From: Bolinopsis microptera
Lineage: Eukaryota > Ctenophora > Tentaculata > Lobata > Bolinopsidae
Assembly: GCF_026151205.1 (NCBI RefSeq)
Contig: NC_087081.1
Coordinates: forward strand, 7,437,246 to 7,497,245
Direction of reading: 5' to 3'
Length of the DNA stretch: 60,000 bases
The position numbers were made by a program, and so were the translations under genes. Numbering within the stretch: the stretch's first letter is position 1; the number at the start of each line of letters is the position of its first letter. Below, piece by piece: positions 1-11,481 of this stretch. A model generated the notes under the pieces. That model was given only the letters and a program-made list of their open reading frames with translations, searched no databases and had not been told where the DNA came from.

Positions 1-840
1 GTATTTAAATATTCATGTTTTAGGGTGCTATTACCTGTCCTGATAAACGTTGGTTTCTTTGTCTTACATTGCATGGACGAAGGAACAGCTCCTTCTTGCG
101 GTGTCTGTATGATACATTAGAATCGTTTACAGCAATAAACCTGCAAATGTCTTTGTTAAATGTGACATTAAACTATATTCTGGATTGTTGAGAGATATTA
201 AGGTTAGAATTTCGTCTCTCCCTCAGAAAAGCTAGCGTAAATTCAAAATCACAGATTAGTTAAGATAAAGATACTTTTAAGGATCAATTCTTACCTTGGG
301 TATTTGAGAATGATTGTGAACAAACTCAGAAATAGCAGAAAAATTCCCCATTAAACATTAAATCGTCAGTAACACAAGGCTAATCGCTAAGTGCTATAAA
401 ACGCACAATTATTCGATCAAAAGCTTGAGTGTCTTACCATCAACTTACACTCAATAGGTCCGTGTTAGTACACTTGCTGTCGTCGAGAAGAATCTGATCC
501 GCTTCATGACGAGAGTTGCTAATAAGCTCCGATATATCTCGTCTGCTTTTATCTTTTTAAGGTTTGAGGAGTCTACGTCAACACCTGTGATGATGAATTG
601 TTGTGAATTTTTACTCGACCTCGTGGAGAAATAGCTGATATCAAGAAAAACGCAAGAAAAACGATAGCTAATCGAGAAAGAATTGGACATTGTTACACTA
701 ATAAGTTTTTCTGAATGTCAAATATCGATTTAAGTCTACAAATATTTTGCGAGAAAATCTTAACAAGTGAATAAGTAAATAAACAATATTTTTAGGTAAC
801 TTACTTTATTGATACTGGTGATTTAGTCTCGCTAGCTCAT
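1..840. repeat. Diverged duplicated segment, copy 1
   Basis: This stretch and 1200-2110 share a run of similar blocks in the same order. Examples are ATTCATGTTTTAGGGTG near each start, AAATCGTCARTRACACAAGGC, a shared CATCAACTTACA/TGTCAACTTACA block, the exon-like core, and GTTACACTAATAA near the end. Copy 2 has roughly 200 extra bases around 1655-1890. This looks like an old tandem duplication of a gene segment. The edges are approximate because they were placed by eye. Confidence 0.6.
455..700 (-). pseudogene. Decayed exon-like copy of the 1452-1681 frame
   Basis: On the minus strand this region aligns with the open frame at 1452-1681. It shares an FSC(A/V)FL motif at its N-terminal side and RRD-x2-EL...EADQ(V/I)L-DD at the end. 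In copy 1 the second half lies in another frame from the first, and the aligned frame contains a TAA next to the AAAGATAAAAG stretch, so the copy looks frameshifted or stopped. After the shared end the frame goes on briefly to a GTAAGT donor-like site. I do not recognise the domain. It could instead be a rapidly evolving exon with a different splice pattern. Confidence 0.35.
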
Positions 841-1199
841 CATTGTACTTCCTTGCTTCAGGAAAACAGCCTTTTCACAGTTGTTCTTTGTTACTCAATT
901 ATAAGCACCTGAAATTATCAATGTAAAAATTTGTTCCAGTACAACAAAAACCTATTTTATCAATAATATTCAGTGTCACAATGGTGTTACAAAGTTAATT
1001 GATTATATAATACCAACATACTATTTGATATTTCTGCTGATTTCCTCCTTGTTTCTAACGAACCAATTGTTGTCCTGTATTCACTTTGCTATTCCAGATG
1101 CAACATGATATAGATTTGAAGTAGTCGGATTCTAATATAAGTAATGTTGGATCGTGAGCCGTTTAACTTTATTTTGAGAATGCCCCCGTTGGTCAGTAT

Positions 1200-2110
1200 T
1201 AGAATATTCATGTTTTAGGGTGTCATTACCTGGCCTGCTTCTTTGTCTTACCTTGAGTGATACAAACTCAGAAAATCTGGGAGATGTCTCCGTATTAATA
1301 TTAAATCGTCAATGACACAAGGCTTATTGCCAGTTTCACAATACGCACAACCATTTGATGATCAAATATTAATCACGCAATGGAATATTAGATGATTGGG
1401 ATAAAAATCTTGTGTATTTTATTGTCAACTTACATTATAGTTAAGCTTATATTAGTCGTCGAGAATTAGGACCTGATCCGCTTCAATATGATGAGGAATG
1501 CCCATAAGCTCCAGGAAATCTCGTCTGCCTTTATACTTATAGTAGTGGACTTCAGAACCTGTGTTGAAGAAAATTGTTGTGAATTTTGCTTGAACATGTG
1601 GAGAAGCAGCTGGTATCAGAAAAGCGCAAGAAAACTTTTTAAAATCGAGGAGTAACGTTAAAATGCTATCAGTGGGCTCGGCTGAAAAAAGGGTCAAGAT
1701 ACTGCGCCAAAATAAATTCTTTTAATGATTTTCTTATCCAGTACTACTTCTTTGTTGATTTACATTTAAGACCGTTTTTTACGCAATTTCATGCTCATAA
1801 CTTTCTCGCGATCCAGGATTACAGACTTTTACATTCGCGCGGTCTTACAGGATATTGGTTCATTTGCAATGAACTCGGTGAACTGAATTTCGAAGAGAAT
1901 CGAATTATGTTACACTAATAAAGTTTAGTTAATCTTAGATTTACGTCAAAATAAGTATTTCCGGAAGATGTCAAGAATTAAGTATTAGTAAGTAAACAAA
2001 TTTTGCAGGTCGATAACTTACTTTTTGGATTCTGGTCACTGCAAGACTCTATAAATTCCATATCTTCGTGCAAATCAGTTATAGTGGTCTGGTACTACTC
2101 CAGGGATCCT
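1200..2110. repeat. Diverged duplicated segment, copy 2
   Basis: This is the second copy of the segment at 1-840, with the same order of blocks and a longer middle. It carries the better preserved exon-like frame (1452-1681). Boundaries are approximate. Confidence 0.6.
1452..1681 (-). CDS. Possible terminal exon, unidentified protein
   Basis: An open frame of about 76 codons ends in TAA. It is preceded on the minus strand by a good 3' splice site, a pyrimidine run CCCTTTTTTCAG at about 1682-1693. The exon would start in phase 1 (two bases completing a codon). That is the phase in which the exon at 6595-6884, also on the minus strand and upstream, ends, so the two could belong to one gene. 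Visible features are a hydrophobic start (ILTLLLDF), two close aromatic/Cys segments and an acidic end (EADQVLILDD). No family was recognised. A decayed paralogous copy lies at 455-700. It may be a real exon or a pseudo-exon. Confidence 0.35.
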
Positions 2111-3287
2111 CGTGCTACTCTGTACTCTGTAGTCGAATAGTTAGTCGATTTCTTCATGGTAATGTCTATTATTTATCCTGAAAAGAAGATCAATTAACGC
2201 ACCGATCTTTATTTTCTGTTGACACTTGCAAATATACCAAGCAAATTGGGGTATGTCGTAAATTAGATATAAATTAAAGTTTTAAATTAAAATTATTATT
2301 AATACTAATAGTAACTATGAAATAGATAAATACAATATAAATACTTAAATATTTGAAAGTTTAACTAAAGCCCTCAAAATAGTAGTAGATCATGATATAC
2401 GTCTATTCATGTTTGTGTAAGCAGATTAGTATTCATAAATTAATGTTGATAATCTAAGAACATACCAAACCATGAGCTCAGTTGAGTTCCGTCTGATGAA
2501 TTTTGGCTTACTGTCCGTCTCAATAAAGTACGATATGACTACAACGATGTAATCAACCTATAATTTGACATATTATTGGGTTATGCTGTTATATGTGACA
2601 GGGAGAGATTTCAGAGTTTAAGCGAAAATAACCAATTTCGTTGACTAAGATAACAATAACATAAGTGTCAAGTACATTAATTATTAGCATAAAATAAGTT
2701 CCAAACCTTAGAGGTAGTTTTAAGCATGGAAATAAAAACGTGACATTAAACAAAAGAAATTGATAGAAATTATCAAGGTTTATCGATCAGCATAGATGTA
2801 ATCTTAGTTTAACCAAATTGATTTACCAATGTGTTATGCAAAAATAGTGCTGCACTAAACAGTAAATTAGTAAAACATTTCACGGCTAAAATATGCAATC
2901 ATTTTTAGGGAAAATTTAATTATATAGCTTCATTATCCAAATATAAACTCTCAAATTAAACTGTGAGCAAACCTGGTTGGAAGCTGATTAAGATCCATTA
3001 GTTATCGCCATCTGTTTATCTTTTAGTCTTGATACAATCGTCATTTTCGGTATACTTCACCTGAAATATGACAAAAACAGTTAATTGATATCAATTTCAC
3101 TCTAGAAATAAGCTATAAACTTATAAAATACTCATTCTTTTTCCATATTTTATGTAAAATTTGAGTATGATATGTTACATTTATTTGGAGCTATTAGATG
3201 AAAACATGAAACTTGTAAGTGAAGTTATCCCTTATTTTTGTCAATTATGGCCATCAGGAATTGGGTTTTCGCGATAAGCATGCAGTC
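2111..3287. other. AT-rich non-coding stretch
   Basis: No open frame, RNA gene or repeat that I could support was seen here. It would be intronic or intergenic DNA between the duplicated segments and the LINE. Confidence 0.5.
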
Positions 3288-3297
3288 TTACTTACTT

Positions 3298-5566
3298 TGG
3301 TTACTTTGGTTGTGTTTATCCTCGTAGCAGGAAGGGTCATCAGATTTCTGACCACCTCGATGGCGAGTAGTCTACCAGGGAATTAGACCAGCTGCAGCTA
3401 TAACCGGAAGTCGGAGGGTTGTCCGGTATCAAAGCAATAAACTTGGACAAACTAACTTTAAACGACTCAAACGTAGCTTCAGCTTTAATATTATCAGGCA
3501 CTTTGTTCCACAGTTTTGGTCCTCTTACAGCAAATGAGCTGTCATAGAGTGTCTGGTTGCTCGAGGAACTCAGCCTAGACAGGGAAGGGATGATTGCTCG
3601 GGTACCATGTCTGGATGTTTTTGTGAACCTTATATTGCTGCAATTGGGGACAACATTGTGAAGGATCTTCCACATCATCAGAATAGTGTACCGTTCCCTT
3701 CTGCGCTGCAGTGACATTAGCTTTAGATGTGAAAGCCTCTCCCAGTAGTTCATATTTTCCAGACCGCATATACGATCGGTGAATGTTCGCTGGACCCCCT
3801 CCAAAAGCTGGATCTCAGTCACCTTAACAGGGTCCCACAGCGGACAACAGTACTCTAGTAGGCTTCTGACCAAAGACTTATATAGGGTAGTCATTACGGT
3901 CCTATCACGAGTTTTGAAGACACTAAACACCCATGACAGTGTGCTTCTAGCTTTCTTGACCATATTACCGATCTGTTTGGACCAGTTCAGATCGCTTGAT
4001 ACCATAACTCCGAGGTCTCTAACGTTCTCAACGGGATGTAGTATTTCCTCGCTGGAGACCTTGTAAAGTAGAGTTTCCACGTAAAAAGGAAGTTCAGAAA
4101 AGGTACTTTTTCTATTGTGGAGATGATTCAGGAGCTCAAACTTCTGTTCGTGGAGCTTCATGTTGTTGCAGCGTGACCAGTCGAGAATACCGTACAGATC
4201 AGCCTGAAGCAGCAGACAGTCCTCAAAGCAATCGATACGTTTGGAGACCCTAGTATCGTCAGCAAAAGAAGCTTACCTTAGAAGAGGTAACAGCTAGCTC
4301 TAGATCGTTAATAAACAAAATGAACAATAGTGGTCCTAACACACTTCCCTGAGGGACACCACTTAGAACCCTGGCACTGTCCGAATGAACACCGTTTAGG
4401 ACTACAACCTGTTCACGGTCAGAGAGAAATGACTGGATCCAGCTTAGAAGTTTGCCGTGAAATCCGTATCTCTTTAACTTTAACAAGAGAAGGTCCAAGT
4501 CAACTTTGTCAAACGCCTTGGCAAAGTCGAGGTATATGGAGTCTGTGTCTTTCCCCTGAGTAAACCCTTCAAAGATGTCATCAAAGTGATCGAGCATTTG
4601 GGTCAAGCAGCTTCTGTTCGATCTGAAACCATGTTGTTTGTCAGATAACAAATTGTTGGTTTCGAGATGCTGAACCATGTGTTTCCTAACCACTCTTTCA
4701 TAGACTTTGACTACATGTGAGGTCAGAGTAACCGGTCTGTAGTTAGCAGCATCACACCTGCTACCTTTCTTGAAAAGCGGTGTGACATATCCAGTCTTGT
4801 AGAAAGTTGGGACTATGCCTGTATACATGGACTCAGACCAGAGGAGATGAATCGGAACACTCAAGCTTGAAGCACATCTTTTGAGGAGAATAGCAGGAAT
4901 ACCATCGGGTCCGGGTGCAGAGTCCAGCTTAATCTCAGATATAGCTTCCACGATGTGGTTAGGTGTGAGTACCAGTTCTGTATCCCTGCTAGTGAGAGGT
5001 GGTACTGTAAATGTAGGTAGTGACTTATCAGGGCAGTTGGGGTCACTAAAGACAGAACAGAACTGTTGCTGCAGTATATTAGCTAACTCTTTCCGTTCAG
5101 TCACCAGTTTCTTATCACGGTTTAGAAGAGTTGAAATATTGTGCTTAACTTTAGAAAAATATTTAGCGTATGAGTAAAAGTATTTAGGATTGACTTTAAT
5201 TTTATCCACTGCTCTCTTTTCACCTTTATCAAGATGGTGGACTATAGCTTCCTTGATCTCATAGCAAATTAATCCAATTTCGTCTTCAAGTTTCTTGATT
5301 CGAGCTAGGTCATTGGCACACTTTGCAGCAGAGAGACGGGTTTTAAGTCGTGACTTCTTCCTTCTCAGCGAATTATAAAGCTTCGGCTGGCCAGTTGGTG
5401 GTCGTTTCCGAGGAACATTTTCCAGGCATATATTAAGCACTGTCCGTGTAAACTCTGCGGGAAATTCTTCAAAAGTGCTTGCGTCTCTCAAGTCCTTCCA
5501 ATTCACTCTGTTCAGGATCTCAGTAATCGGTTCGAAGTCTGCCCGATTAAAGTCATCACTTTAAAT
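3298..5566 (-). mobile_element. 5'-truncated non-LTR retrotransposon (CR1/Jockey-like)
   Basis: The insertion is bounded on both sides by TTACTTACTT (3288-3297 and 5567-5576), a likely target-site duplication. On the minus strand its 3' end is a short tail of AGTAACCAA/AGTAAG repeats just after the stop codon, without a poly(A). The 5' side begins abruptly within the reverse transcriptase ORF with no endonuclease, as usual for incomplete target-primed reverse transcription. Because the tail itself is AGTAAG-rich, the exact 3' border and TSD length are uncertain by a few bases. The clade call rests on motif style only. Confidence 0.85.
3340..5550 (-). pseudogene. LINE reverse transcriptase, frameshifted and 5' truncated
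   Basis: The first part (minus strand, 5550-4259) holds the RT fingers and palm. Visible motifs are LDSAPGPDGIP, the NYRPVTLT motif, KQHGFRSNRSC, the first catalytic Asp in YLDFAKAFDKVD, and SGVPQGSVLGPLLFILFINDL. The second part (4272-3340) starts with the FADDT box, the catalytic double Asp, in another frame. It continues with LGVMVSSDLNW and the C-terminal region of LINE RTs (SLLEYCCPLW, LQRRRERYTILMMWKILH). The break is a 1-2 base indel near 4262-4272, so no full enzyme can be made. The frame extends upstream of the first Met to about 5550, where homology ends at the truncation point. Confidence 0.9.
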
Positions 5567-5860
5567 TTACTTACTTGTGACCCTCGTTAGAAATCCCCTC
5601 TAATCCCCCGCAAAAACTTAACGGTCGAGTATATTTGTTTGCTGAGTTTCAAACCGGCGTCTCATAATGTTGACTGCTAAAATTTGTAGAGTTGATTTTA
5701 AATTTCAGTGTTCATCCTATACTGGCTTTATATAAAGAAACAAAAGATATCTTAGTTAATAATTATTATATCTGGTTATAACTCCGAAATCATATCATGT
5801 CAGTGTTTACAGTGAGCGCGAAGTGCATGGGTACACATTTTTTGCTCTGCAACCGAACGT

Positions 5861-6377
5861 TTTTTTTTATCTAGACACTTATTTTACTTCGGTGTATTCC
5901 AACAGCCACAATGTTACACAAGTGCAACCAGCCAATTACAGGAAGCCGAAGGATCTTTTTGGCCAGTGACGGTTAAGGTAGTGTGTACCATACTTTCTTC
6001 GTCCGAGACTTTGCTGCAATGTGCAGCTCCTCATTTAACCCTCACACCCGATTTCTCGAGTATTCGGCTGAGTAGACCGGGGGGCTGCATAGACCACTCA
6101 TGATCCTTAGCTGAACGTCGACGACGCTCACCCCACGACCAGGCAGTCAGTGGGTTTCGAACTCGCAACCTAACGATTGTAAGACAGGCGTTCTAACCAA
6201 CTGCGCTACCTGGCCAGGGACAAAAGGAAATCGCGGCATGTACGGAATCGCGATTTTTCCCATTATTTGCGACAAATTTTATGTATAGTTTAATATACCG
6301 CGAAATGTAATTCGCGGTATCGCGATTTTTGGCCAAAATCGCCGCGAAATCCTTTTGTCCCTGTACCTGGCTGATAA
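5861..6377 (-). mobile_element. tRNA-derived SINE, interrupted by a MITE
   Basis: Read on the minus strand, 6214-6137 resembles a tRNA. There is an A box TAGCGCAGTTGG (6208-6197), a B box GAGTTCGAAACC (6164-6153), acceptor-like arms CCAGG/CCTGG and a TAC-like anticodon loop in CTTACAA. The anticodon and T stems pair poorly, so this is a tRNA-derived head and not a working tRNA. About 270 bases of body follow, ending in an A-run at about 5861-5870. The 5' end is displaced beyond the MITE, which inserted inside the head and duplicated TACCTGGC. The 5' border of the SINE is uncertain. Confidence 0.65.
6215..6363. mobile_element. hAT-type MITE, 149 bp
   Basis: Both ends are inverted repeats of about 23 bases starting CAGGGACAAAAGGA, with two mismatches. 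The element is flanked by a perfect 8 bp duplication TACCTGGC (6207-6214 and 6364-6371). An 8 bp TSD with CAGGG termini fits the hAT superfamily. The inside is AT-rich with secondary CGCGATTTTT/AAAAATCGCG inverted repeats and has no coding capacity. It sits inside the tRNA-like head of the SINE, so it is younger than that copy. Confidence 0.9.
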
Positions 6378-6594
6378 AAACTTTTTTTAAACATCCTGAA
6401 ATAAAGATGTTCGGTTAGGGCTATCATCTGATAAAAACTTTTTTAGATTACTCCAATGAATCAGTTGTGGGATATAAAGAAACTTAAAAACGCTTCATTG
6501 TGTGTTTTCACACATATTTCACTCTAATGTACACCGTGAACATATCCTACCTGCTAATAGGTATATAGTAAGTTTTTATAATGAGTAGTCTCAC

Positions 6595-6884
6595 CTTGCT
6601 TCCCGATTACCACTATCTCGTACACAATAAAGGTATCAATCCTCTCTAGCCTCACCGTATCTCTGTATTTGCAGCTGGATTCAGGTGATAGGATATCAGG
6701 TGCTGCTCCCTCTGTGTACACTGTGAGGGTGTAGTCGCTACAGTAGCTGCCACCCTCACAGGTACTACAGTCTCTAATAGAGCAGGTCCAGGTGTAGTGA
6801 GGATTACCACTACTACTAAGCCGCATCACTTGTTCAACACAGTGAACCTGGTCTAGTGTTATCTTTAATGTAATGTACTGTGAG
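6595..6884 (-). CDS. Internal exon of an extracellular protein gene
   Basis: An open frame of 96 full codons lies between a 3' splice site (CAG at 6887-6885) and a donor reading CAAG|GTGAGA at 6595/6594. It starts in phase 2 and ends in phase 1. The product is Cys-rich (about seven Cys), with WTCSIRDCSTCEGG and SYCSDYTLTVYTEG segments and an IVYEIVVIGKQGE beta-strand-like end. This suggests a secreted or ectodomain beta-sandwich module. The small 74 bp exon of the receptor gene (49815-49888) has the same phase pattern. I do not know the family. Flanking exons were not found with certainty; 1452-1681 is phase-compatible downstream. Confidence 0.55.
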
Positions 6885-7152
6885 CTGGTCACAACACACA
6901 AGTCCAAACGCCATCATTTCATTTTTATTATAATAAAAAATCCCCTGGACCTTGAGTATTGTGTATTTAGGACTTTAGGAGACGTGCAGTATGATGGGTT
7001 GTACTGCCCGTTACTCACTTTGACTACGGTATGCCCATAACAAGTTTTTTTAACCATTGAAGGAGAGGGACAAATCTTAATATGCTAAACTAATGGTAAG
7101 CGCCCATTAAAATAGGATAAACTATGCTCATCCTCATGGGACTCAGTGTCTA

Positions 7153-7564
7153 AACGGTCAACGTTAGAACTGATATATTACTACTATTGGACACCGCCAC
7201 ACTAGCACCTTTCTTCGCTATTCGACAAGTTGGATTTGAAGCCCAACACCAGTACGACAACTCCACTACGTGCCTCAGTTTCGAAGCACCTCCGTACGCT
7301 GTGTACCAGAAGGGAGAGTGGTTCGTCCTAAACACGCCCCGAGAGTGCCCGACTTTCAGACGAGCTATGAAGTGCACCAGAGAGTCCTACATCTCCACTC
7401 CCATGGGACTGTTACTGCGCACGAAAGAGAAGAACGTACAACTCGCCTCCCAGAAATCAGCAGCGACAGGCGAACACCAACCACACCGACAAACCACGTC
7501 CGAGGTCTCGGCAATCGACATGCCGACCTACCAAATAGTGTTCGTAGAGTGGACTCACCGTTAG
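7153..7564 (+). CDS. Uncharacterised open frame, GC-richer than surroundings
   Basis: A frame of about 135 codons runs from an upstream in-frame TAA to a TAG at 7562. The segment is visibly richer in G and C than the flanking AT-rich DNA and uses codons evenly, as a real exon might. There is no ATG near its start; the first good in-frame ATG is about halfway along, so it would be a terminal exon or a fragment. A second overlapping frame is open too, which weakens the case. No domain was recognised. It lies directly before the first 18 bp satellite block. It could be a piece of an unknown transposon. Confidence 0.25.
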
Positions 7565-7596
7565 TTTCTCCATTATATAATTATAATATACTTAAA

Positions 7597-9592
7597 GTGA
7601 AACTCCTAGTTACAGTATTACCCCCTAGTTACAGTATAACCCCTAGTTAAAGTATAACCCCCTAGTTACTGTAAAACCCCTAGTTACAGTAAAACCCCTA
7701 GTTACAGTAAAACCCCTAGTTACAGTATAACCCCTAGTTACAGTAAAACCCCTAGTTACAGTAAAACCCCTAGTTACAGTAAAACCCCTAGTTACAGTAT
7801 AACCCCTAGTTACAGTAAAACCCCTAGTTACAGTAAAACCCCCTTGTTACAGTATAACCCCTAGTTAAAGTATAACCACTAGTTACAGTAAAACTCCTAG
7901 TTACTGTAAAACCCCTAGTTACTGTATTACCCCTAGTGACAGTAAAACCCCTAGTTACAGTATAACCCCTAGTTACTGTATATATAACCCCTAAGCCCCT
8001 AGTTACAGTAAAACCCCTAGTTACAGTAAAACCCCAAGTTACAGTATAACCCCTAGTTACAGTATAACCCCTAGTTAAAGTATAACCCCTAGTTACAGTA
8101 AAACCCCTAGTTACAGTAAAACCCCTAGTTACAGTAAAACCCCTAGTTACAGTATAACCCCTAGTTACTGTATAACCCCTAGTTACTGTATAACCCCTAG
8201 TTACAGTATAACCCCTAGTTACAGTAAAACCCCTAGTTACAGTAAAACCCCTAGTTACAGTCTAACCCCTAGATATGGTATAACCCCCTAGTTACAGTAA
8301 AACCCCTAGTTACAGTAAAACCCCTAGTTACAGTAAAACCCCCTTGTTACAGTATAATCCCTAGTAATAGTGAAACCCCTAGTTACAGTTAAACTCCTAG
8401 TTACTGTATAACCCCTAGTTACTGTATTACCCCTAGTTACAGTAAAACCCCTAGTTACAGTATAACCCCTAGTTACTGTATATATAACCCCTAAGCCCCT
8501 AGTTACAGTAAAACCCCTAGTTACAGTAAAACTTAAAGTTACAGTATAACCCCTAGTTACAGTATAACCCCTAGTTAAAGTATAACCCCCAGTTACAGTA
8601 AAACCCCTAGTTACAGTAAAACCCCTAGTTACAGTATAACCCCCAGTTACAGTAAAACCCCTAGTTACAGTATAACCCCTAGTTACTGTATAACCCCTAG
8701 TTACAGTTTAACCCCTAGTTACAGTATAACCCCTAGTTACAGTAAAACCCCTAGTTACAGTAAAACCCCTAGTTACAGTCTAACCCCTAGATATGGTATA
8801 ACCCCCTTGTTACAGTATAATCCCTAGTAATAGTGAAACCCCTAGTTACAGTTAAACTCCTAGTTACTGTATAACCCCTAGTTACTGTATTACCCCTAGT
8901 TACAGTAAAACCCCTAGTTACAGTATAACCCCTAGTTACTGTATATATAACCCCTAAGCCCCTAGTTACAGTAAAACCCCTAGTTACAGTAAAACTTAAA
9001 GTTACAGTATAACCCCTAGTTACAGTATAACCCCTAGTTAAAGTATAACCCCCAGTTACAGTAAAACCCCTAGTTACAGTAAAACCCCTAGTTACAGTAT
9101 AACCCCTAGTTACTGTATAACCCCTAGTTACAGTTTAACCCCTAGTTACAGTATAACCCCTAGTCACAGTAAAACCCCTAGTTACAGTAAAACCCCTAGT
9201 TACAGTAAAACCCCTAGTTACAGTAAAACCCCTAGTTACAGTAAAACCCCTAGTTACAGTATAACCCCTAGTTACAGTAAAACCCCTAGTTACAGTATAA
9301 CCCCTAGTTACAGTAAAACCCCTAGTTACAGTAAAACCCCTAGTTACTGTATAACCCCTAGTTACAGTATAACCCCTAGTTACAGTAAAACCCCTAGTCA
9401 CAGTAAAACCCTTAGTTACAGTATAACCCCTAGTTACAATATAACCCCTAGTTACAGTATAACCCCTAGTTACAGTAAACCCTGATATACAGTATAACCC
9501 CTAGTTACAGTATAACCCCTAGTTACAGTATAACCCCTAGTTACAGTATAACCCCTAGTTACAGTATAACCCCTAGTTACAGTATAACCCCT
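7597..9592. repeat. 18 bp satellite, block 1
   Basis: Tandem monomers ACAGTATAACCCCTAGTT, with the common variant ACAGTAAAACCCCTAGTT and rarer changes. A marker variant containing GTATATATAACCCCTAAGC recurs at 7979, 8478 and 8941. The pattern between markers is nearly the same each time, giving a higher-order period of about 460-500 bases (26-28 monomers). Open frames through it (SITPSY or TVTRGY repeats) arise because 18 is divisible by three. Confidence 0.97.
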
Positions 9593-11481
9593 TGTAAGTA
9601 TCCCAGGCCCGGAGCTATGCTAAGTTAAAGTCCATATTAAATCATGGAACTTTCCAGTATTAGCCACATTAGTCCAGACAGGACTTACAGTTATTTTCCA
9701 GCCCTGCTTTTAGTCGGCTTTCTCTTTGGTAATGGATGTTTCGGCAACCCTGTACGGTAAATTGTAATGTTACACATTGCACCAGTCCAGCGGAGCGCCA
9801 CGAAGCTCATTAAAACATCCCCAGTGCAAACCCCAATTACCAGCAGTATTAAGAAAGCCGGCTTGAGCCTGATGCTAATTCACCTTAGCCAATCAGATCA
9901 CGCTAACAGCCCTCCTAGAACTGGTCCCAGAAACACGTTGACAGAAATTTCGATTTAAAAAGTTTTGACAAACAAATTTCCTGGGATCAGGGCAAGCCAC
10001 TGTTGCCACTTCCAGGCACAAATCTGCTAAAAGATTTCAACACAAATTTTAAGGCCTGGGAAGTCTAGAATCCAAAATTCCGGTGCTGACCGGAATCAGA
10101 GAATTTTGACTCAGTAGCCGACGGACAGTTTTTAGTTCGGAGGATTTTGTTCACCTTCTCATCATCATTTTGGACGTTTCCCCGTCACAGTTATGGTAAC
10201 TCAGCGTCCCAAGCTGGAACCATAACTTATAACTTTTAAAAATCATCCCCTTATCCATTTTATGGTTTATCTACCTAGACCTTCCAATTGCTAGGTAATA
10301 AACCCCTAAAGTCTAAGCCTCATCATCCTCATCCCTTACTCACCAGTATGTTGTAAATTATTACTTGTTTAGTGATTTTATCCACCTCACAATTCCTTCC
10401 GGACGTTTCCCCGTCACAGTTATGGTAACTCAGCGTCCCAAGCTGGAACCATAACTTATAACTTTTAAAAATCATCCCCTTATCCATTTTATGGTTTATC
10501 TACCTAGACCTTCCAATTGCTAGGTAATAAACCCCTAAAGTCTAAGCCTCATCATCCTCATCCCTTACTCACCAGTATGTTGTAAATTATTACTTGTTTA
10601 GTGATTTTATCCACCTCACAATTCCTTCCGGACGTTTCCCCGTCACAGTTATGGTAACTCAGCGTCCCAAGCTGGAACCATAACTTATAACTTTGAAAAG
10701 TCATCCCCTTATCCATTTTATGGTTTATCTACCTAGATCCTCCAATTGCTAGGTAATAAACCCCAAAAGTCTAAGCCTCACCATCTCCATCCTTAATCAC
10801 AAGCATGTTATAATGCATCGTCACCACCGTTTTAGTTTTACCTTCTATCGGGTGATCAACTTTATTATTATTTATTTTGTTTGTCGATGTTTATACAACT
10901 ATTTGAATCCTTACCATTTGACGTTAGTGTCACCTTTATCCAAGCTTTTTACTAGTACCCAAAAAGCCAACTTGAAATTAAGGCCAAATCAACACTCGCT
11001 ATGAGCAACTAGTAAATATTCAGCACTTCCTAAGCCATACGGACGGCTTTACTATGCTTGCATTAAGACTATAATCCTGGCAGGACATTGAACTCCGTGA
11101 CCTAGCTAACTGCACGAGCTTAAGATAGGCCATATAAATCATGTGCTAACCAGGCACCTTATTGGTTTATTGGCGGTCCTCCTGGCATAAGGACCTGGAG
11201 CCATAATATAAATTCTATCCGCCGCAAGCTCGTGCCTTGTATCGGTCTGCTCTTTATTCGTCTTGGTGCCGATTAATCATGATCCGATCCGGACCTCTCC
11301 CTCCTCTTGGACTCAACTTCACCTCAGGTAATGTACCCTTTCTTTGTTTTAAATACATCTGAATGAATTGTAAAACAATGCCTCTAAGTAAACTAGGTTT
11401 CCCGATCGATGACCATCCCGTTACTTAGCACCTTAGTATTTCTCTAACATATAGCCCAAGGCTTAAAAGGCGGCCCTTACA
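9593..11481. mobile_element. LTR-like element (solo LTR) inserted in the satellite
   Basis: The 1.9 kb insert starts TGTAAG and ends CTTACA, the TG...CA ends of an LTR. It is flanked by a 5 bp duplication CCCCT (9588-9592 and 11482-11486) taken from the satellite monomer. It has the same terminal hexamers as the LTRs at 17212 and 24410, but its sequence differs. It holds a three-copy 229 bp repeat and, on the plus strand, a TATA-like ATATAAATTC near 11206 followed by a GGTAATGT donor-like site near 11327. No protein gene was seen. A solo LTR left by recombination is the simplest reading; a short non-autonomous element is the alternative. Confidence 0.75.
10172..10800. repeat. 229 bp tandem repeat, about 2.8 copies
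   Basis: Units start with GGACGTTTCCCCGTCACAG at 10172, 10401 and 10630. The first two are nearly identical and the third is more diverged and incomplete. The array lies inside the LTR-like element. Confidence 0.95.

Noticed and set aside
6137-6214. Functional tRNA-Val-like gene
   Set aside because: The A and B boxes are good, but the anticodon and T stems do not pair well and a SINE body with A-tail follows; a MITE also cuts it at the acceptor stem.
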